Positions 61,801 through 64,000 of a stretch of DNA of 64,000 bases are shown in pieces. The translations under genes were made by a program, and so were the position numbers. Source of the DNA: Anas platyrhynchos (taxonomy: Eukaryota; Chordata; Aves; Anseriformes; Anatidae); contig NC_092589.1 of the NCBI RefSeq assembly GCF_047663525.1, positions 73,715,001 through 73,779,000 on the forward strand, given 5' to 3'. The notes below the pieces were generated by a model. It was not told where the DNA came from. It did no database searches and worked only from the letters and a program-made list of their open reading frames with translations. Numbering within the stretch: position 1 is the first letter of the stretch; each line of letters begins with the position of its first letter.

Positions 61801-62529
61801 TTCTTCATAATTGAATGTTCAGACAGAAATGTTTCTAAATGCTGTACTTAAGTTTCATCCATGGCTTCTTAGGCTGACCAGTGAACTTGGTGTTCCATAT
61901 TTTAACACTTAAAAAAAAAAAAAAAAAGCTTTAGTTTACGTTTTTGAAAGCAACTGGAAAATCAGATGAATTTAAATCTCCACTAAAAGTCCTTCCTTTG
62001 CTTGTTACTGAGTTATTGTTTGTACTTACATAAATCTTTATAACTAGGGAGTACTTTACAAATTGTATTTTTTTCCTCCCACGTTGGTGCTTCACTTAAA
62101 TCCCTCTGTTAAAAACCTGTGATTACCTAAAGAATAACACTGTTTTAGTAAGAGTGATAAATTGCTTGGACATCCACTATTAGATTGATTTAAAAAGTAC
62201 TTTGAAGTGAAAGCTGTTTGTCTTGTGTACAAAACTTTTATTCCCTCTTAGCACTTTCTCTTTCCTGTTTTGTTAGGGAATCCTATAGACATGCTTCCGT
62301 GAGAATGAAGTGGTAGTTTCAATAATACAGGAATGAATAGAAATGAAGGCTATACTGTTAAATGAACAGTTCATGTAAACCATTCCCTTTTTTCCTGATA
62401 CGATGCAGTATAATTGCAGCAAGTTTTGTCTTGCAGATCAGCAGTTTATCCTGAAAAAGAGTCCGGCACTACTTCAAGAAATGATTAATGTGATCTGCCA
62501 ACTAATAATGATGGCTCGAAGCCGTGAAG
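28719..62529 (+). CDS. SEC63: SEC63, ER translocon J-protein (partial: first 11 coding exons)
   Basis: Exons in the window: 28719-28842, 42951-43050, 43647-43761, 47314-47426, 49288-49349, 51981-52039, 52778-52828, 55520-55628, 58086-58180, 61195-61327, 62437-62529. These give 1054 coding bases and residues 1-351; the rest lies beyond 64000. Family knowledge: SEC63 spans the ER membrane three times, binds the Sec61 channel, and uses a luminal J domain to recruit the Hsp70 BiP for protein import. Seen here: TM1 at about 15-35, TM2 at about 77-92 and TM3 at about 189-208. The J domain (about 104-165) carries the catalytic HPD triad at 132-134 ([10 protein letters not shown]). The Sec63/Brl domain begins after TM3. 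The acidic C-terminal tail is not reached. Sequence is near-identical to human over long stretches. The start has A at -3 and G at +4. All introns are GT-AG and frames join exactly. Confidence 0.96.
31067..31086. repeat. Poly(T) run, 20 bases
   Basis: Uninterrupted T run in SEC63 intron 1, followed by GAGGGGGAG. Confidence 0.95.
35440..36540 (-). mobile_element. Old, diverged CR1/L3-like LINE remnant (antisense)
   Basis: Several phrases match, in order, the antisense of an ancient amniote CR1/L3-type LINE as I remember it: TGTTACCTCTCTTTGCACTTCTC, then GCTTAGTATCATTCAGAAACTTTATT, then CATTCCATTACTCAAGTTGCTTATTAG, then AATTTCCCTTTACGAAAG. The edges are soft and frames are broken. The core (35930-36290) is better supported than the flanks. 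Confidence 0.4.
42828..42897 (+). mobile_element. CR1 LINE 3'-end remnant
   Basis: Reads CTGTGTGGAGCCGGGAGTCGGA...GTGATCCTTGTGGGTTCCTTCCAACGCAGGATATTCTG, a diverged CR1 terminus. It ends 54 bases before SEC63 exon 2. Confidence 0.8.
42951..43050 (+). CDS. SEC63: SEC63 coding exon 2
   Basis: Completes E42 and runs to V74 plus two bases of K75: [19 protein letters not shown] and onward. Donor AA|GTAAGT. Confidence 0.97.
43051..43646 (+). other. SEC63: SEC63 intron 2
   Basis: 596 bp, AT-rich, nothing recognised. Confidence 0.85.
43647..43761 (+). CDS. SEC63: SEC63 coding exon 3
   Basis: K75-P113, ending in phase 0 with donor GTAAGT. It encodes TM2 ([16 protein letters not shown]) and [16 protein letters not shown], the start of the J domain. 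Confidence 0.97.
43762..47313 (+). other. SEC63: SEC63 intron 3
   Basis: 3.55 kb, AT-rich. No repeat family or gene recognised. Acceptor CTTTTAAG. Confidence 0.8.
47314..47426 (+). CDS. SEC63: SEC63 coding exon 4 (J-domain HPD)
   Basis: Residues 114-150 plus two bases of codon 151. It holds the [10 protein letters not shown] motif with HPD at 132-134, essential in J proteins for stimulating Hsp70 ATPase. Donor GC|GTAAGT. Confidence 0.97.
47427..49287 (+). other. SEC63: SEC63 intron 4
   Basis: Nothing but a short GAAAAAGAT mini-repeat (47707-47746). Acceptor AAATTAG. Confidence 0.8.
47707..47746. repeat. GAAAAAGAT mini-satellite
   Basis: About four imperfect 8- to 9-base GAAAAAGAT/TAAAAAGAT units. 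Confidence 0.85.
49288..49349 (+). CDS. SEC63: SEC63 coding exon 5
   Basis: A151-Q171 plus one base: [20 protein letters not shown]. End of the J domain. Donor G|GTAATA. Confidence 0.96.
49350..51980 (+). other. SEC63: SEC63 intron 5
   Basis: 2.6 kb. It holds a CR1 copy (50066-50335) and a T-rich tract at about 51316-51331. Acceptor CATCCTACAG. Confidence 0.8.
50066..50335 (+). mobile_element. CR1 LINE, 5'-truncated
   Basis: Runs from GGGTTAAGCTGAGGCAGGGG through GGCTTGACATCAGGAGGGGG, ACTGGAACAGGCTCCCCAGG and GTTGGACTTGATGATCCTTA to the ATTCTATGATTCTATGAT tail. Its tail wording differs from the 27940 and 59943 copies, so it belongs to another CR1 subfamily. Confidence 0.95.
51981..52039 (+). 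CDS. SEC63: SEC63 coding exon 6
   Basis: Completes A172 and runs to W191: [20 protein letters not shown]. Donor GG|GTGAGT. The last residue is W, where human has L (from memory), at the start of TM3. Confidence 0.95.
52040..52777 (+). other. SEC63: SEC63 intron 6
   Basis: 738 bp; nothing recognised. Acceptor TTTTTTCCAG. Confidence 0.85.
52778..52828 (+). CDS. SEC63: SEC63 coding exon 7 (TM3 micro-exon)
   Basis: A 51-bp exon of 17 codons (192-208), [17 protein letters not shown], in phase 0 at both ends. It supplies most of TM3. Donor GTAAGT. Confidence 0.95.
53155..53195. repeat. 19-bp tandem duplication
   Basis: TTCAGTAGTGTTACTGTAG occurs exactly at 53155-53173 and 53177-53195, separated by TTG. 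Confidence 0.95.
54869..54957 (+). mobile_element. CR1 LINE 3' fragment
   Basis: Contains GTGGAAGATACACCTGCCCA, GGAACTAAATGGTCTTTAAA, GGTCCCTTCCAGCTC and TTCTATGATTCTA, a short CR1 end. Confidence 0.9.
55520..55628 (+). CDS. SEC63: SEC63 coding exon 8
   Basis: Residues 209-244 plus one base: [20 protein letters not shown] through KTRNMDMK. Donor C|GTAAGT. Confidence 0.97.
55629..58085 (+). other. SEC63: SEC63 intron 8
   Basis: 2.5 kb; only an A-run at about 55830-55844. No repeat family recognised. Acceptor CTTTGCAG. Confidence 0.8.
58086..58180 (+). CDS. SEC63: SEC63 coding exon 9
   Basis: Completes R245 and runs to Q276: [19 protein letters not shown] through IQIPQ. Donor CAG|GTTAGT. Confidence 0.97.
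59606..60075. mobile_element. Avian LTR-retrotransposon-type repeat (fragment), interrupted by CR1
   Basis: The phrases GTGGTGGTCAGCTGAACTCC, AATACAATGGAAAGGGCTCA, CAGAGACACAACCAACATCG, GGCTCTGGCCAGCAGCAGG and CACAGAGGCCACCCCTGCAG match, as I remember it, a widespread avian endogenous-retrovirus/LTR repeat. No retroviral gene is present, only a non-coding fragment with deletions. Family and orientation are not resolved. A CR1 splits it at 59943-60045. Confidence 0.5.
59943..60045 (-). mobile_element. CR1 LINE 3' end, inverted, inside the LTR-type repeat
   Basis: Reverse complement of a CR1 terminus: CAGAATCACAGAATTTCTAG, GGTTGGAAGAGACCTCAAGA, TCATCGAGTCCAACCTCTGA and on to CCATATCCCTAAGCTCTAC. 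The 6-mer AACCCA flanks it on both sides (59937-59942 and 60046-60051), a likely target-site duplication. Confidence 0.93.
61195..61327 (+). CDS. SEC63: SEC63 coding exon 10
   Basis: Residues 277-320 plus one base: [20 protein letters not shown] through [10 protein letters not shown]. Start of the Sec63/Brl helical region. The donor G|GTAACA is weaker than its neighbours. Confidence 0.96.
61328..62436 (+). other. SEC63: SEC63 intron 10
   Basis: 1.1 kb; an A-run at 61911-61927. Nothing else recognised. Acceptor TGTCTTGCAG. Confidence 0.85.
62437..62529 (+). CDS. SEC63: SEC63 coding exon 11 (last in window)
   Basis: Completes D321 and runs to E351 plus one base: [20 protein letters not shown] through MMARSRE. 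Donor G|GTAAGG. The reading frame continues in exon 12 beyond the window. Confidence 0.95.
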
Positions 62530-64000
62530 GTAAGGAAAGAAACAGTATAATTAAAACTAGTAAATATCATCTTTCATTGCATTACTTCAAAAAAGTCTGT
62601 GGTTCTTCTGGAAAACTTAATCTGTGATATTTAGAAATGCTTAAATGCGCTTTCGCTCTTCTTACTGTAGTGAGAGAGTTCTCCACTTTCAGGATTGAAA
62701 TGCTGCTACTGCCAAGTCCTGCTCTGAAATCCTGAGAATCTATGTTCAGCTTTTAATTTTTGCTGTTAAAATTTTCTCTTTAAATGCTCTGAAAAACATT
62801 TTCTTAAAGATCTGGTCCATTTTTGACAGCAAAGCACTTAATATAAGATAAATTGAAACTTGTGTTCATCCATCTTTTAATTGCACTCTTTTCTAGTTCA
62901 TCCCTTCCTGTTATGAGTGTCACTTGTTTCAACTCATTTCTTTGCTATCATTTCTCCTTTTGTGTTTATTGTTCAAATTTCTCCATTTCTGGTACCAGCG
63001 TTGTTTAGCCTGCTGTGTATGTTTTTTTTTCTGGTTTTGTAGTGGCAGGTACTTCACTGTAATTGCTGCAAAAAATATAATTTATTTGAAATGTAATACT
63101 TGAGCTTTTTCATTTTTATTATAAGGGATTAAGCTTGAGAGGGTTGTTTGTGGAGTAAAGACTTGAGTCTTATTCCTCTATCACAACAAATATAAGCAGG
63201 GCATACTTAAGCCAAACTGATGACTATTTTGGTAGCTGTCAAATAACATGTGTTGGCTGGTCTTCACTAGACCTAAACCCCTTTAACAAGCATTATAGCC
63301 CCCTAATAAGAATAATTTTGAGGAAGATCTACCTCAGCCCTATTGCATGTGGTGCTAGAAATGGTGCTCTGTAATCTGGTAAAGTAAGAGAGAGGACACA
63401 GATAAAGCTGTTGCTTGCTGTTTGACTGTCATATTTGAAAAAGAAGCAACAAAGAAGTTATTTCACTTCCAGTCCCTATCTTTACCAGTCTCTGAGACTG
63501 CTGGGGAGTAAACTCGAAACCTAGAAAGAAACAACAGATGTAATTTTCATTGTATAGGTTATCGTAGCATTATATTTCCTAATGAGAGTCATTAGGAGCT
63601 CAGCTGTATGTAGATAGATGCTGGGTATGTTTTTGTGAGTGTTCTCTGGACTAGCACCACAACCATACTGTAAAGGAATCTCAAACACATTTAGCATGGG
63701 GAAACCAATGCTTTCAAGCTCTATTTGTTTAATAGCTTAATAATGTATTTCATAAAAAGCTAAGTAGCTGTTTTGAAAATATTTTTTCAAAGTTTTGCTA
63801 GCTCAGCCAGGCTGAGTCAACATACTCTAGCTAATTAGAAAAAGCACTTGTATGAAAACATTTTTTTCCTTATAAGCCCTTGCATGTGCCAAATGGAAGT
63901 ATTTATTCTTTTGCTATTTAGTTGCTTAGCAAATTTAAAATGTTGGCTCTATTTTTAATGACAGCACACATGTAGAGTTTTACTCCCTGCTGACTTTCTC
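62530..64000 (+). other. SEC63: SEC63 intron 11 (start)
   Basis: AT-rich intron sequence to the window end. I could not find a further SEC63 exon or a repeat family. Confidence 0.75.

Noticed and set aside
1..64000. CRISPR arrays, bacterial operons, insertion sequences, tRNA or rRNA genes
   Set aside because: This is vertebrate DNA with spliced genes. I saw no spaced repeat array and no cloverleaf or rRNA sequence, though a by-eye scan could miss a single tRNA.

Overview
The window is vertebrate nuclear DNA, almost certainly from a bird. It carries two spliced genes on the + strand in the order OSTM1 then SEC63, which is the known neighbour order of the 6q21-type block in amniotes. It also carries several truncated CR1 LINEs whose 3' ends are avian in type (ATTCTATGATTCTATG or GATTCTGTGATTCTGTG tails), and its introns are compact. 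The wording of two CR1 copies (27940-28113 and 59943-60045) reminds me of waterfowl sequence. That is a recollection only, so I do not go below 'bird'.

Layout. 1-223 is a pyrimidine-only pentanucleotide microsatellite. 224-5540 is intergenic. It holds an AT-rich, unusually clean block (about 780-1020) next to a CpG-rich segment (about 1030-1480), together a candidate conserved regulatory element on the side where NR2E1 lies in other amniotes. 5599-11411 is the complete six-exon coding region of OSTM1, with a 3' UTR that probably runs to about 14110. 14110-28240 is intergenic, with no gene I can support. It holds two CR1 fragments and three blocks that look constrained (about 21100-21300, 22330-22760 and 26030-26270). 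28240-28860 is a CpG-island promoter with YY1-like and CRE sites. SEC63 begins at 28719, and its first 11 coding exons (to 62529) are in the window. The gene continues past position 64000.

Both genes encode membrane-system proteins, but they act in different places. OSTM1 is the glycosylated partner of the lysosomal Cl-/H+ exchanger CLC-7. SEC63 is the J-domain co-chaperone of the ER Sec61 translocon. Nothing here suggests that they are co-regulated; their adjacency is inherited synteny.

I did not find a new gene system. The most useful leads are the candidate conserved non-coding blocks, a CR1 insertion inside an older LTR-type repeat with a visible 6-bp target duplication, a canonical G-quadruplex motif just inside OSTM1 intron 1, a repeated acidic/leucine stretch in OSTM1 exon 1, and the SEC63 5' region with a CRE, an 18-bp direct repeat and a possible 7-codon upstream ORF. 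Exon boundaries were read by eye from GT/AG sites, reading frame and remembered human protein order; no alignment was run.
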